Origin: Anopheles merus
Lineage: Eukaryota; Arthropoda; Insecta; Diptera; Culicidae
DNA length: 64,000 nucleotides
Direction: 5' to 3'
NCBI RefSeq assembly: GCF_017562075.2
Contig: NW_024427727.1
Location: 1 to 64,000, forward strand
Shown: positions 32,626 through 43,487 of the stretch, one piece after another
Layout: every line of letters starts with the position of its first letter
Position numbering within the stretch: the first letter of the stretch is position 1
Made by a program: the position numbers and the translations under genes
The notes under the pieces: generated by a model
Told to the model about the DNA's origin: nothing
Database searches by the model: none
The model's input: the letters and a program-made list of their open reading frames with translations, nothing else

Positions 32626-32668
32626 CTGTGAGAAGTTAAAAGATTATTTACATAAACAAATACCCATA

Positions 32669-32800
32669 TGTTGTGACAGTACAACGGTCCGACAAAATGT
32701 AAACAAACAAAATACCGTATAGGTTATGATACCGAACGAGAGGGAGCCCCATAGGTAAAGAGACATGGAATTAAGGGAAACGACCTTTCTTCGGGATTAG

Positions 32801-32846
<46 letters not shown>

Positions 32847-33034
32847 TGTGTGTCTTCGGGAGAAAGTAGAAAAGTATAAAAGGGATGGCCGCGGAGAACA
32901 TAAGTCTCTTTCGAACAAGTACGGATTTTTTTGTAACATCACGAGCAATACACAAGTTACGACGTTATAAGAAACCGCGCATTGTTTTAATCAAAACATT
33001 CGAACGAGCACTATTCCAGTTGCGGGAAGCAACA
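32669..33034 (+). repeat. 5' LTR of BEL/Pao element 2
   Basis: 366 bp, TGTTGTGACAG...GGGAAGCAACA. CCATA is duplicated at 32664-32668 and 42618-42622. It contains a (GA)n tract at about 32805-32851 and a TATAAAA at about 32875. The 3' LTR has the same sequence with small changes but is split by a hAT-like insertion. Confidence 0.95.
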
Positions 33035-33149
33035 TTTTACAAAAAAAATCCATTTTAATTGGAAGTTCGCGAAAGTGCGTCAAAAGTTTGCGTTTGAGGA
33101 AAGCGCTCGGCGTTATACGAAAAGGTGAACGACCTGCTGTGTTAACAGA

Positions 33150-36100
33150 ATGGCTGACCCCGTGTGTGCAGTTTGTAATGGAGCAGATTTAACCTACAGT
33201 GTGGTGTGCAGCCGTTGCACTCGTGCATTTCATCTACAGTGCACTAACGTGGATGACTCAGTGTACGACCTACATTGGTTCTGTCACATGTGCACACCAG
33301 GATCACCAGCTCCGCGCCGGGATCTGCCTCAAGAGGCCCCCTTACATCTAACCCAAGCGCCTACCATGAGAGCACCATCGCAACACTATGCCAATCCGTT
33401 AGGGCATAATATAACGGAGAACCAAACCCCCACAGCGAGAGATGATGGTCAGTCATCTCAACTGGCCTTGCGAGCAGCGCTTTCCGCCGGTGTACCTCAC
33501 CAAAGTGCAGCTCCTTTCCCGCCAACGGGAGGTCAGTTAGAGCAAGTTGCAGCATCTCAACAGATCTTGCGAGCTGCGCCCCCTGCCGGTGTACGCCACC
33601 AAAGTGCAGCACCTCCTGTGTCAATGGGAGGTCAGCAAATTACCATAGGAGAAGCCGGCCCAAGTGCTCAAATACCCCTGAGACAAGTAGCATCCAGTGT
33701 CATGCCGTTGGAGCCGGGCGCGGCATTTCGCCCACTTATGCCAATCCATCATGCTCGACCGGTCAGTATTAATTTGGAGAATCCGTGTACCTCTTCGCGA
33801 ACAACTGATTTACCGACCGACCATCCCGTAACTGAAGACACCCTGAGGGAACTCAACAGACGCTTCAACCAAATCTTGGACGGTATAGGTACACCGCAAC
33901 CAAGAGCCAGACAGGAAGTGGGATACCAGCGCCTTGAGAGGCTGATGGAAGCGGTGTTAGAACGACTTAGCGACGAACCGGATGGAGGGCGACGCCGTGC
34001 CAGTCTATATCATCCTAGCTCTACTATTTACGAAGATCAAGAGCAGACACATGACCTAAGCCGCAGCCAGAAATCAGCGCGACAAGCCGTAAGCGCGCAT
34101 CTACCAGAGTTTGACGGAAACCCCGAAGATTGGTCCCACTTTGAAGCATGTTTCGAGGAAACTACAAAACTATGCGGCTATTCTGACGGAGAAAATGTAG
34201 CACGTCTGCGCCAAGCACTGAAGGGAAAGGCGCTGAAAGCGGTACAAAGCAGATTGAGAAGGGGAGAGCACCTTTCGAAGATCATGGAAACACTACGGAA
34301 CACATTCGGGCGTCCGATGACAGTAGTGACTACGCTCCTCGAGCAAATACGACGCCAACCCGTCCCTAAACACGATCGCCTTGAAAATCTAATCGATTTC
34401 TCTCTTTCAGTTGAAAAGATTTGCGCCACAGTGAGGACGAGTGGGGTCAAAACTAGTTATGATGGCCCGATATTACAGGAGCTTGTGGACCGTTTGCCCC
34501 CGACAGTGATGTTGCTATGGGGTATGCATTGTCGAACCTTACCAGCTGTAACCCTGCAGGAGTTCGGAAAATGGATAGTGGGGATAAAGGAATCGGTTCT
34601 GTACGTGAAACCGTTGAAATACGAACCACAAGTGCGACGCCACGTTAATACACACTCTGTGGGTGAGTCGATGGTTAACGAAGGTACTACATGCCTTTGC
34701 AACGGAGACTGTTCAAACCTGCTTTCCTGTGCTGCCTATTGGAGGATGAATCAGATGGACCGTCTGAATTACGTCAAAAGACAGCACCTGTGCCGCAGCT
34801 GTTTGAAAAAGCACCATGGCCCATGCCCCCAGGACACTATATGCGGCAAGGCAGGATGTAACGGGAAACACCATCCGTCCCTTCATCTATATCGAGCTAA
34901 TCCAAGCACGGCTAATGCAGAACATGTAAGTACGAGTAGACAAAGTACTAACCTTTCGCATTCTACCACTCTAAATAACATTATGCTTCGTTATGTGCCG
35001 GTTACATTAGAGGCCAACGGGCACAAAGTAAATACTGTCGCATTATTAGATGAAGGTTCCTCTATAACACTAATGAAAGATGAATTGTGCCACGAGTTAC
35101 AATTAAAAGGAGCCAAGAAGCCATTACGCCTCAGTTGGACAGGAGGACAACAACGTGAGGAAAACGAGTCTATGGAGGTTAGCCTTAATGTGTTGGCTAT
35201 CGGCAACAATAAACGTTCATACCGTATGCAGTTGGTTCGCACAGTAAAGAAATTAGATCTACCCGAACAATCGATTAACTGCAACCAGTTGGCAGCGAAG
35301 TACAAGCATTTGAAATCCCTCCCGCTGTCATCATTCAATCCATCAGCACCGAAACTAATTATAGGGATGGATCATTATTTCCTCACAACACCGCTTAAGA
35401 CAATTGAACGGTCTATGGAGGAGCCGGTAGCCACCAAGACTCGCCTAGGTTGGGTTGTCTCGGGAAAGTGCGATGTTCACGACGAAAATAGAATCACTTC
35501 AAGTGTATCGGTGCACCGAGTCGTGTCGTGTGAATGCCAAGACATCGATAAAAGAATAGATGCTGCAATGAGAGGATGTTTTGCGTTAGATGACGTAGTC
35601 ATTTCTAAAGAAGGAAAGTTTCGCTCGAAGTGCGATGAGCGTGCGTTGGAAATACTTAATAGTAAAACAACGTTGGAAGGGAACCGATACACGTCCGGTC
35701 TGTTGTGGCGAGGCGATGAAATAAAACTGCCCAACAACTATTCGATGGCCCTAAAGAGACTAAACTGCCTCGAACGACGAATGAATCGAGAAAAACATCT
35801 ATGGGACAACATGAACACAAAACTAAGAGAATATGTCGAAAAGGGTTACATTAAGCGACTATCTCAAAGCGAAAAGGAAATCTATCACCCTAGAAAATGG
35901 TATTTGCCAATATTTCCGGTGTTCAATCCTAACAAGCCCAATAAGTTAAGGATCGTATGGGATGCCGCAGCGCAGTTTAAAGGTGTTTCGTTGAATTCGG
36001 CGCGTTTAACTGGACCTGACCTTCTCTCCCCATTGCCTAACATTTTATTTCGGTTTCGAGAATATAAAATTGCCGTAGCTGCAGACATAAGCGAAATGTA

Positions 36101-38009
36101 CCATCAAGTCTGCATAAATAGTACAGATCAGCAAAGCCAACGATTTTTATGGCACTGGAGTCCAGAGCAAGAACCTCAAGAGTACATTATGCGACGGATG
36201 ACATTTGGTGCGTCATGTTCTCCTAGTTGTGCTCAGTATGTGAAAAATACGAACGCAGAAAGATTCAGTGATCAATTCCCACTCGCGGTAAAATGCATCA
36301 AAGAAGATCATTACGTTGACGATTTCTTGACTAGTGTGGAAACGGATAGTGAAGCTGTACAACTCACTAAACAAGTAAAATATATCCACATGAAGGGTGG
36401 ATTTCCACTTCACAACTGGATGTCAAATTCTAAGGAGGTTTTGGACATCGTAGGAAGCAGCACCTGTGAAAGTAAAGATCTCAGCCTTGAAGCCACTGCA
36501 GTGTCACATAAAATATTAGGAATGTTGTGGAATCCCTCTACAGACACTTTCCAATTCAAGGTCCCCGAAGCACTTAAAGCCTTTCTAAAGGAAGAAATAG
36601 TACCAACCAAAAGGCAGATCCTTAGTGTGTTGATGTCACTGTACGATCCACTCGGACTAATTACTGGTTATTTGTTTTACCTAAAAGTAATTCTGCAAGA
36701 GATTTGGCGAGCAAAAGTAGAATGGGATGAGACGATACCTTCAAATCTGTTAGTTAAATGGAGAAAATGGATCAATGGATTGCCAAAGCTTGAAAAACTA
36801 TATATTCCGCGATTCTATAGGCAATGCTCTATATTAAAGGTAAATGCCCTTCAACTACACATATTTGTAGATGCCGGCCGTGATGGCTACACCGCAGTAG
36901 CATACTTCCGATACGAGCAAGACGAAGTAATCGAAGTATCTCTAGTAGGGGCAAAGACTAGAGTGACGCCCTTAGAATACGTGTCAATTCCTCGACTCGA
37001 ACTTCAGGCAGCAGTATTAGGCACCAGGCTCGCACACAACATAATATCTGCACACCGGGAGCCCATTAACAGCACAACATTCTGGACCGACTCTGAAGAT
37101 GTAATACACTGGTTGAACGCAGATCACCGCGAGTACCACACCTTCGTAGCCCATCGAGTAGCAGAAATTCTAGATAAAACGACTGTACGTCAATGGCGGT
37201 GGGTATCAACGAAAGATAATGTTGCCGATGAAGGAACTAAGTGGTCGAACATCGACTGTCAGTTTATAACCAGCCGCTGGGTTGCGGGACCACCATTTCT
37301 ATCTAATCCCGAATCATCCTGGATTCAAGAGCAACCTACAAGAAACGGCACTGAAGAAGAGAAACGCAAATCCGTTAACATACATTGCACACGAGAAGCT
37401 CTCTTTAATCTAGGTCGATTTTCATGCTGGAGGAGGCTAGTAAACATGGTAGCATATATGTGGCGATTCATGAACAACGCCAGTTCACCCGTGCACAGCC
37501 GATCGACAGGCCGGTTGACAAACTATGAGAAAATGTTAGCTGAACAGACTATCATCGTTGAAGCACAGCGGCAGGCATACCCCGAAGAGTATCGAACAAT
37601 TCAAAAGTCTGGTGACGGAACTGCAATATTAGCAAAGAAGAATCCGCTGGCCAAACGTAGCCCGTATTTAGAACGCGATGGAATAATACGGGTCATGGGG
37701 CGAATCGATGAATGCCGCTACGTAGGCGATAATACTAAACGGCCAATCATTCTCCCCAACGATAGCAGTGTTACTGAGTTGATCATTCGAGGCTACCACT
37801 GGCGCTATGGGCATACGAATCAGCGAACGATTATGAACGAAGTAAGACAGCTATACGACATACCCGCTTTGAGATCAGTCTGCAACAGGGTAAAGGCAAG
37901 GTGTGAACTATGTCGTATAAGAAATGCTAAACCTAAGGAACCAATTATGGGGAATCTACCAAGTACTCGCCGTTTGCGTTTGCGAGACCGTTTACCTACA
38001 CTGGGGTAG
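33150..38009 (+). CDS. BEL/Pao element 2 Gag-Pol, open to a frameshift in the integrase
   Basis: 1,619 codons. An N-terminal PHD finger (CAVCNG...CSRCTRAFHLQC...CHMC, residues 5-50) is followed by a Pro/Ala-rich linker. Then comes a DUF1759 capsid-like domain (LPEFDGNPEDWSHFEACFEE, about residue 315), a Cys/His-rich region (CLCNGDC...CRSCLKKHHGPC), an aspartic protease (ALLDEGSSITLM) and RT with DHYVDDFLTSVE. RNase H follows (FVDAGRDGYTAVAY, WTDSEDVIHWL), then the integrase zinc region (GHTNQ...CELCRIRNAKP). At about 37970-37985, in the duplicated-looking CGTTTGCGTTTGCG, the frame shifts and ends within 10 codons. The rest of the integrase follows in the next frame. The PHD finger at the Gag N-terminus matches element 1. 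Confidence 0.95.
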   Translation: MADPVCAVCNGADLTYSVVCSRCTRAFHLQCTNVDDSVYDLHWFCHMCTPGSPAPRRDLPQEAPLHLTQAPTMRAPSQHYANPLGHNITENQTPTARDDGQSSQLALRAALSAGVPHQSAAPFPPTGGQLEQVAASQQILRAAPPAGVRHQSAAPPVSMGGQQITIGEAGPSAQIPLRQVASSVMPLEPGAAFRPLMPIHHARPVSINLENPCTSSRTTDLPTDHPVTEDTLRELNRRFNQILDGIGTPQPRARQEVGYQRLERLMEAVLERLSDEPDGGRRRASLYHPSSTIYEDQEQTHDLSRSQKSARQAVSAHLPEFDGNPEDWSHFEACFEETTKLCGYSDGENVARLRQALKGKALKAVQSRLRRGEHLSKIMETLRNTFGRPMTVVTTLLEQIRRQPVPKHDRLENLIDFSLSVEKICATVRTSGVKTSYDGPILQELVDRLPPTVMLLWGMHCRTLPAVTLQEFGKWIVGIKESVLYVKPLKYEPQVRRHVNTHSVGESMVNEGTTCLCNGDCSNLLSCAAYWRMNQMDRLNYVKRQHLCRSCLKKHHGPCPQDTICGKAGCNGKHHPSLHLYRANPSTANAEHVSTSRQSTNLSHSTTLNNIMLRYVPVTLEANGHKVNTVALLDEGSSITLMKDELCHELQLKGAKKPLRLSWTGGQQREENESMEVSLNVLAIGNNKRSYRMQLVRTVKKLDLPEQSINCNQLAAKYKHLKSLPLSSFNPSAPKLIIGMDHYFLTTPLKTIERSMEEPVATKTRLGWVVSGKCDVHDENRITSSVSVHRVVSCECQDIDKRIDAAMRGCFALDDVVISKEGKFRSKCDERALEILNSKTTLEGNRYTSGLLWRGDEIKLPNNYSMALKRLNCLERRMNREKHLWDNMNTKLREYVEKGYIKRLSQSEKEIYHPRKWYLPIFPVFNPNKPNKLRIVWDAAAQFKGVSLNSARLTGPDLLSPLPNILFRFREYKIAVAADISEMYHQVCINSTDQQSQRFLWHWSPEQEPQEYIMRRMTFGASCSPSCAQYVKNTNAERFSDQFPLAVKCIKEDHYVDDFLTSVETDSEAVQLTKQVKYIHMKGGFPLHNWMSNSKEVLDIVGSSTCESKDLSLEATAVSHKILGMLWNPSTDTFQFKVPEALKAFLKEEIVPTKRQILSVLMSLYDPLGLITGYLFYLKVILQEIWRAKVEWDETIPSNLLVKWRKWINGLPKLEKLYIPRFYRQCSILKVNALQLHIFVDAGRDGYTAVAYFRYEQDEVIEVSLVGAKTRVTPLEYVSIPRLELQAAVLGTRLAHNIISAHREPINSTTFWTDSEDVIHWLNADHREYHTFVAHRVAEILDKTTVRQWRWVSTKDNVADEGTKWSNIDCQFITSRWVAGPPFLSNPESSWIQEQPTRNGTEEEKRKSVNIHCTREALFNLGRFSCWRRLVNMVAYMWRFMNNASSPVHSRSTGRLTNYEKMLAEQTIIVEAQRQAYPEEYRTIQKSGDGTAILAKKNPLAKRSPYLERDGIIRVMGRIDECRYVGDNTKRPIILPNDSSVTELIIRGYHWRYGHTNQRTIMNEVRQLYDIPALRSVCNRVKARCELCRIRNAKPKEPIMGNLPSTRRLRLRDRLPTLG

Positions 38010-38890
38010 ACTATTTTGGTCCTTTTAACGTCACCAACGGTAGAAAGACGGAAAAACGATGGGGAGTATTATTTACCTGTCTTACGGTACGTGCGGTTCA
38101 CATCGAAGTAGCACATTCCTTAACTACGAGCTCGTGCATATTAGCCTTTCGAAACTTTATTGCCCGGCGCGGCATTCCCAATGTTATTCTCTCGGATAAA
38201 GGCACAAACTTTGTAGGAGCGGAACGTGAATTGCGGGAATCTCTACAAAAGATTAATCAGGATGAGCTTATAGACGAGATCAATATACCTTCTATTAACT
38301 GGTCTTTTAATCCCCCAGGTGCGCCACACTTCGGAGGAGCCTGGGAGAGGCTAATTCAGTCCGTAAAGAAAACGCTGTACGGAATTCGTTTTGCTCGAAA
38401 CCCCACCGATGAAATCTTTCGCAACTGGTTGATGGAAGTCGAGAACGCAATCAATTCCCGTCCGTTGACAGAGGTACCGGTTGATAGGGAGGAGGATGCG
38501 CCTATTACTCCTAACCATTTTCTAATAGGCAGCTCAGCGGGCGTTAAACCCTGCACTGCGTTTAATGATGCAGCGATCGCGCTTAAAAACACGTGGGAAA
38601 CGTCACAACAATACGCGGATCTGTTTTGGCACAAATGGATCAAATCATACCTGCCGACGTTAACAAAGCGCAGTAAATGGTTTACAAGATGCAATCCTTT
38701 AAAGGTAGACGATTTAGTGCTAGTTATCGATGAAAATTTACCACGGGGCAGTTGGCCAAAAGGACGAATAGTTAGGGCAGACCAAGCTCCTGATGGTGAG
38801 GTTAGGCGCGTGCTCGTACAAATGGCAAGTGGGCGATTATTAGAAAGACCAGCAGTTAAGATTGCAAAAATAGAGGTCGGACCAAACTAG
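37985..38890 (+). pseudogene. BEL/Pao element 2 integrase core, shifted frame
   Basis: From about 37985 the second frame reads ARPFTYTGVDYFGPFNVTNG (first Asp), LSDKGTNFVGAERE (second Asp), then NPPGAPHFGGAWERL (Glu region), ending at TAG 38888-38890. One insertion or deletion near 37975-37985 would restore a single Gag-Pol frame, so this is the only visible lesion of the coding region. The segment from 38244 is repeated at 40059. Confidence 0.9.
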
Positions 38891-38922
38891 CGTGTATTGA
38901 CACGTCAAAACACGGGGGGGAG

Positions 38923-38977
38923 TGTTGTGACAGTACAACGGTCCGACAAAATGTAAACAAACAAAATACCGTATAGG
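38923..38977 (+). repeat. 3' LTR of BEL element 2, first part
   Basis: TGTTGTGACAG onward, identical to the LTR start at 32669. It stops at CGTATAGG, which is duplicated as the 8-bp target site of the hAT-like element. The other part is 42281-42617. A second copy of this part is at 40738-40792. Confidence 0.9.
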
Positions 38978-39839
38978 CAGTGGCGGATTTTCCTATAAGC
39001 GGACTGAGCGGCCGCGGGGGGCCCCGGCCTAAAGGGGGCCCCGAGCTAAACTTCCACATGTTAGTTCACTTTTATAAGCGATTTATTTTTTGTTATTTAT
39101 GCACAAATGGACGGAAAACTAAATCATTCTCAAAGTAGTACATTCTAACAAGTAAGTGTGTGGAATGTGTTGATAACGTTTATAGCAATTAAAAGTTGTT
39201 ACGAACTTTGGAGATAATTTTTGAAGGCCAAAACATATTTTATAAACCTTTGCACTCTTCCATATTAAAACAATAAATCCTCTCCTGATCTACTGAAGGA
39301 CGAAAAGACTAAAAATACGTGCAGGATAATCATTGTCGGACGCTTGGATTTCAGGCACATTTTATTTATCTGTGAAACAGGAAATCACACAAGTTTTGTA
39401 TAGTGGCTTTCACTGCTCATGTACATGAATGAGCAAACAAATGTATTGCAAACTCTGCTCTAAAAATACAAAAGTATAAGAAGTAAAATTCAGATTTTTT
39501 GTCAGGTTTTCCAGATAAGCCATTATCTAGATATGCCTAGATCTGTACTGAAATTCGGAAAGTCTGGAGTTTTGATAACTACAGTTTATCATTTTATTGT
39601 TCATTGATTCATTTCAATATAAAAGACTCTTAGCTTAGTAAAACGACCTTATGCGTTCTTGTGTTGAAAAACTACTACATACAATGAAATGCTTCTTTAC
39701 ACCAAACACTAGTAACACTAGTATAGCTGGTATGTGAATATAGTTCTTATTTTTGCACTACCGGAAACAACGATGATGCACATCCTAAAAATATGCAAAA
39801 TATGTTAGCTTGATTACACGAAGGCTATAGATGCTATTT

Positions 39840-40040
39840 GGGCCGGTCTGGACAGTCGTCAAATCGTACGACGTAACAACATGACCGTCATGGGTTCAAG
39901 TCCCGAATAGTCCGTGCCTCCATATGTAGGACTGACTATCCTGCTACGGTAACAAAAAGTCACTGAAAACCAAGCCCACTTCACAAGTGGGTACAGGCAG
40001 GCCTTGACCGACAACAGTTGTTATGCCAATGAAGAAAAAG
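39840..40040 (+). mobile_element. tRNA-derived SINE
   Basis: Head GGGCCGGTCTGGACAGTCGT (box A shortened), box B GGGTTCAAGTCC, body ending GGCAGGCCTTGACCG and tail AAGAAAAAG. It is inserted in the hAT-like element. The duplicated copy is at 41655. Confidence 0.85.
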
Positions 40041-40705
40041 ATTTCCTCCTACAGATCCTACAAAAGATTAATCAGGATGAGCTTATAGACGAGATCAATA
40101 TACCTTCTATTAACTGGTCTTTTAATCCCCCAGGTGCGCCACACTTCGGAGGAGCCTGGGAGAGGCTAATTCAGTCCGTAAAGAAAACGCTGTACGGAAT
40201 TCGTTTTGCTCGAAACCCCACCGATGAAATCTTTCGCAACTGGTTGATGGAAGTCGAGAACGCAATCAATTCCCGTCCGTTGACAGAGGTACCGGTTGAT
40301 AGGGAGGAGGATGCGCCTATTACTCCTAACCATTTTCTAATAGGCAGCTCAGCGGGCGTTAAACCCTGCACTGCGTTTAATGATGCAGCGATCGCGCTTA
40401 AAAACACGTGGGAAACGTCACAACAATACGCGGATCTGTTTTGGCACAAATGGATCAAATCATACCTGCCGACGTTAACAAAGCGCAGTAAATGGTTTAC
40501 AAGATGCAATCCTTTAAAGGTAGACGATTTAGTGCTAGTTATCGATGAAAATTTACCACGGGGCAGTTGGCCAAAAGGACGAATAGTTAGGGCAGACCAA
40601 GCTCCTGATGGTGAGGTTAGGCGCGTGCTCGTACAAATGGCAAGTGGGCGATTATTAGAAAGACCAGCAGTTAAGATTGCAAAAATAGAGGTCGGACCAA
40701 ACTAG
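40004..40705 (+). pseudogene. Duplicated BEL integrase end fused to SINE tail
   Basis: An open frame of 233 codons joins about 20 codons of SINE-derived sequence (TDNSCYANEEKDFLLQI) to a duplicate of the integrase C-terminal half (QKINQDELIDEIN...). It lacks the first two catalytic acids, so it cannot be an active integrase. It is a by-product of the tandem duplication. Confidence 0.8.
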
Positions 40706-41654
40706 CGTGTATTGACACGTCAAAACACGGGGGGGAGTGTTGTGACAGTACAACGGTCCGACAAAATGTAAACAAACAAAATACCGTATAGGCAGTGGCG
40801 GATTTTCCTATAAGCGGACTGAGCGGCCGCGGGGGGCCCCGGCCTAAAGGGGGCCCCGAGCTAAACTTCCACATGTTAGTTCACTTTTATAAGCGATTTA
40901 TTTTTTGTTATTTATGCACAAATGGACGGAAAACTAAATCATTCTCAAAGTAGTACATTCTAACAAGTAAGTGTGTGGAATGTGTTGATAACGTTTATAG
41001 CAATTAAAAGTTGTTACGAACTTTGGAGATAATTTTTGAAGGCCAAAACATATTTTATAAACCTTTGCACTCTTCCATATAAAAACAATAAATCCTCTCC
41101 TGATCTACTGAAGGACGAAAAGACTAAAAATACGTGCAGGATAATCATTGTCGGACGCTTGGATTTCAGGCACATTTTATTTATCTGTGAAACAGGAAAT
41201 CACACAAGTTTTGTATAGTGGCTTTCACTGCTCATGTACATGAATGAGCAAACAAATGTATTGCAAACTCTGCTCTAAAAATACAAAAGTATAAGAAGTA
41301 AAATTCAGATTTTTTGTCAGGTTTTCCAGATAAGCCATTATCTAGATATGCCTAGATCTGTACTGAAATTCGGAAAGTCTGGAGTTTTGATAACTACAGT
41401 TTATCATTTTATTGTTCATTGATTCATTTCAATATAAAAGACTCTTAGCTTAGTAAAACGACCTTATCCGTTCTTGTGTTGAAAAACTACTACATACAAT
41501 GAAATGCTTCTTTACACCAAACACTAGTAACACTAGTATAGCTGGTATGTGAATATAGTTCTTATTTTTGCACTACCGGAAACAACGATGATGCACATCC
41601 TAAAAATATGCAAAATATGTTAGCTTGATTACACGAAGGCTATAGATGCTATTT

Positions 41655-41855
41655 GGGCCGGTCTGGACAGTCGTCAAATCGTACGACGTAACAACATGAC
41701 CGTCATGGGTTCAAGTCCCGAATAGTCCGTGCCTCCATATGTAGGACTGACTATCCTGCTACGGTAACAAAAAGTCACTGAAAACCAAGCCCACTTCACA
41801 AGTGGGTACAGGCAGGCCTTGACCGTCAACAGTTGTTATGCCAATGAAGAAAAAG
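41655..41855 (+). mobile_element. tRNA-derived SINE (duplicated copy)
   Basis: Second copy of the SINE at 39840 through the 1,815-bp duplication. Its tail carries another SINE in opposite orientation. Confidence 0.85.
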
Positions 41856-41860
41856 ATTTT

Positions 41861-42056
41861 TTTCTTTGGCACATAAACCGTTTTCGGTCAAGGCCTGCCT
41901 GTACCACTTGTGGGCTTGGCTTTCAGTGACTAATTGATTTCCCCCCATAGCAGGATAGTCAGTCCTACGTATGGCGGCAAGGTCCATTTGGGGTTTGAAC
42001 CCACGACGGGCATGTTGTTAAGTCGTACGAGTTGACGACTGTACCATGAGACCGGC
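41861..42056 (-). mobile_element. tRNA-derived SINE inserted in the tail of another SINE
   Basis: On the minus strand, AGCCGGTCTCATGGTACAGT contains a perfect box A (TGGTACAGTCG). Box B is GGGTTCAAACC. The tail matches the family. GAAGAAAAAGAT appears on both sides, so it inserted into the AAG-rich tail of the plus-strand SINE; TAGATGCTATT then flanks the pair. Confidence 0.8.
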
Positions 42057-42280
42057 TAAAAGATAAAAGAAGAAAAAGATAGATGCTATTAAAGTAATTA
42101 ACTAACTGCCATAAAAAAACGACAGAAGAAAATTAATCCCTAACGAAATCAGGATGACATGTTTGGTATTCGTAACAAGATATTTAAAAAATGCGATATA
42201 ATTTTGTGGACTTTTAAGGAAACCAGGGGCCCCAATTATATCCCCCGCTTAGGGCCCCGAGATGGATAAATCCGCCTCTG

Positions 42281-42367
42281 CGTATAGGTTACGATACCGT
42301 CCACGAGAGGGAGCCCCATAGGTAAAGAGACATGGAATTAAGGGAAACGACCTTTCTTCGGGATTAG

Positions 42368-42431
<64 letters not shown>

Positions 42432-42617
42432 TGTGTCTTCGGGAGAAAGTAGAAAAGTATAAAAGGGATGGCCGCGGAGAACATAAGTCTCTTTCGAACA
42501 AGTACGGATTTTTTTGTAACATCACGAGCAATACACAAGTTACGACGTTATAAGAAACCGCGCATTGTTTTAATCAAAACATTCGAACGAGCACTATTCC
42601 AGTTGCGGGAAGCAACA
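42281..42617 (+). repeat. 3' LTR of BEL element 2, second part, with (GA)n
   Basis: Continues the LTR from CGTATAGG to GGGAAGCAACA. It contains a longer (GA)n tract (about 42371-42430) than the 5' LTR and a few substitutions, so the two LTRs have begun to diverge. Confidence 0.9.
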
Positions 42618-42708
42618 CCATAGGATGGTTTAATGTATTACCTAGTAGCTTGAATGCAGTTTCTCCGCTTCGATGTTTTGTTTAGAAAAAGTTGTCCATT
42701 CCACTTAC

Positions 42709-43487
42709 ATTCCAAATATGTGAATCGTGATTGGCTCCTCCAAATTTGGCATTCACATACCGAATTTTCATGAGATGGTCGCAAATCTACCGGTACGTAG
42801 AAAAAAAATATTGAAGTACACAACATCACACGAAAAAACTTAAAGCTTTACTTACAATCATCGCGTTTAGGCTGTAATAGCCCTTCCGGTTATAATGCTG
42901 ATCGTAATCGTCCACAGGTGCAATAATTTTTATGTGTGTACTATCAACACACATCACTACACCAGGAATGCCACTTTTTGAGAAGAAGTATCGTCGTGCA
43001 TCTTGTTGCTCATTTGGTTCCATCGCTAAAGAGATCCATTTGTTCCCAAGAGTTTCTTCGATAATGTTCAAACACTTTGCAAACACTTTGCAAAGGCTAC
43101 CGAGAAAGTAGGCTGGGCAATAGCTATTTTGTAATCATTAACGGTTCCATTTTGGTAGCTGCCTTCAGCTAGAAATCGCAGAGCAGCAGCCAAAATTTCA
43201 TTTGGCTTAAGCCCCTTTCCCTTAACCGGTGGGAACTTGGGCTCGATCTCCGCCAGAATGTCAAGGAAAATTTCCTTCGCTACACGAAAATTTTTCTTAA
43301 ATCTGAAAAGAACAACCACATATGTTTAACACGGTTTACACAAATGAGCTGCATGCTTAACTCACGCTTGGTTAGAAAGCTGTAACGGGTCGAAAACACT
43401 TCGAAGCAGTCGGCGCTGTTTTGCCAGATCAACCGTTGTTTCTTCATCACTGCTGCTATCGTCACTTACGAAGTGGGAGAAAATCAT
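42709..43487 (-). pseudogene. Harbinger DDE transposase, exons 1-3
   Basis: Exon 1 is 43487-43366 (MIFSHFVSDDSSSDEETTVD), with an intron to exon 2 at 43302-42856, then exon 3 at 42786-42709. Exon 2 has KKNFRVAKEIFLDILAEIEP and, after a frameshift, GIPGVVMCVDSTHIKIIAP with the first catalytic Asp, and HYNRKGYYSLNAMI. Exon 3 has RYVNAKFGGANHDSHIW with the second Asp. The shift in exon 2 (about 43070-43092) comes from an 11-bp direct duplication of TTTGCAAAGTG. The gene continues at 32625-32351 across the BEL-bearing intron. With this shift and the nonsense codon in the last exon it is inactive. Confidence 0.85.

Larger units (their letters stand above)
38244..41873 (+). repeat. Tandem duplication, unit 1,815 bp
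   Basis: 38244-40058 and 40059-41873 (matching to about 41859) are nearly identical: integrase 3' part, polypurine tract, first 55 bp of the LTR, left part of the hAT-like element and a SINE. Only about three differences were noticed (near 39265/41080, 39652/41467, 40006/41821). The junction lies in the SINE tail, with about 15 unexplained bases (TTTCCTCCTACAGATC). Confidence 0.9.
38978..42280. mobile_element. Non-autonomous hAT-like element containing SINEs and duplicated DNA
   Basis: Ends: CAGTGGCGGATTTTCCTATA at the left; the right end reads inward CAGAGGCGGATTTATCCATC. The 8-bp duplication CGTATAGG (38970-38977, 42281-42288) is diagnostic for hAT-type insertion. GGGGCCCC motifs and AGCGG lie near both ends. 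There is no transposase frame. Excluding SINEs and the duplicated BEL part, the element is about 1.1 kb. Confidence 0.85.
32669..42617 (+). mobile_element. BEL/Pao element 2 with nested insertions and an internal duplication
   Basis: LTR, 115-bp leader, gag-pol, polypurine tract (GGGGGGGAG), then the 3' LTR from 38923. The LTR is interrupted after 55 bp by the hAT-like element (38978-42280) and completed at 42289-42617. Insertion is in an intron of the Harbinger transposase with 5-bp duplication CCATA. No env is present. Confidence 0.9.
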
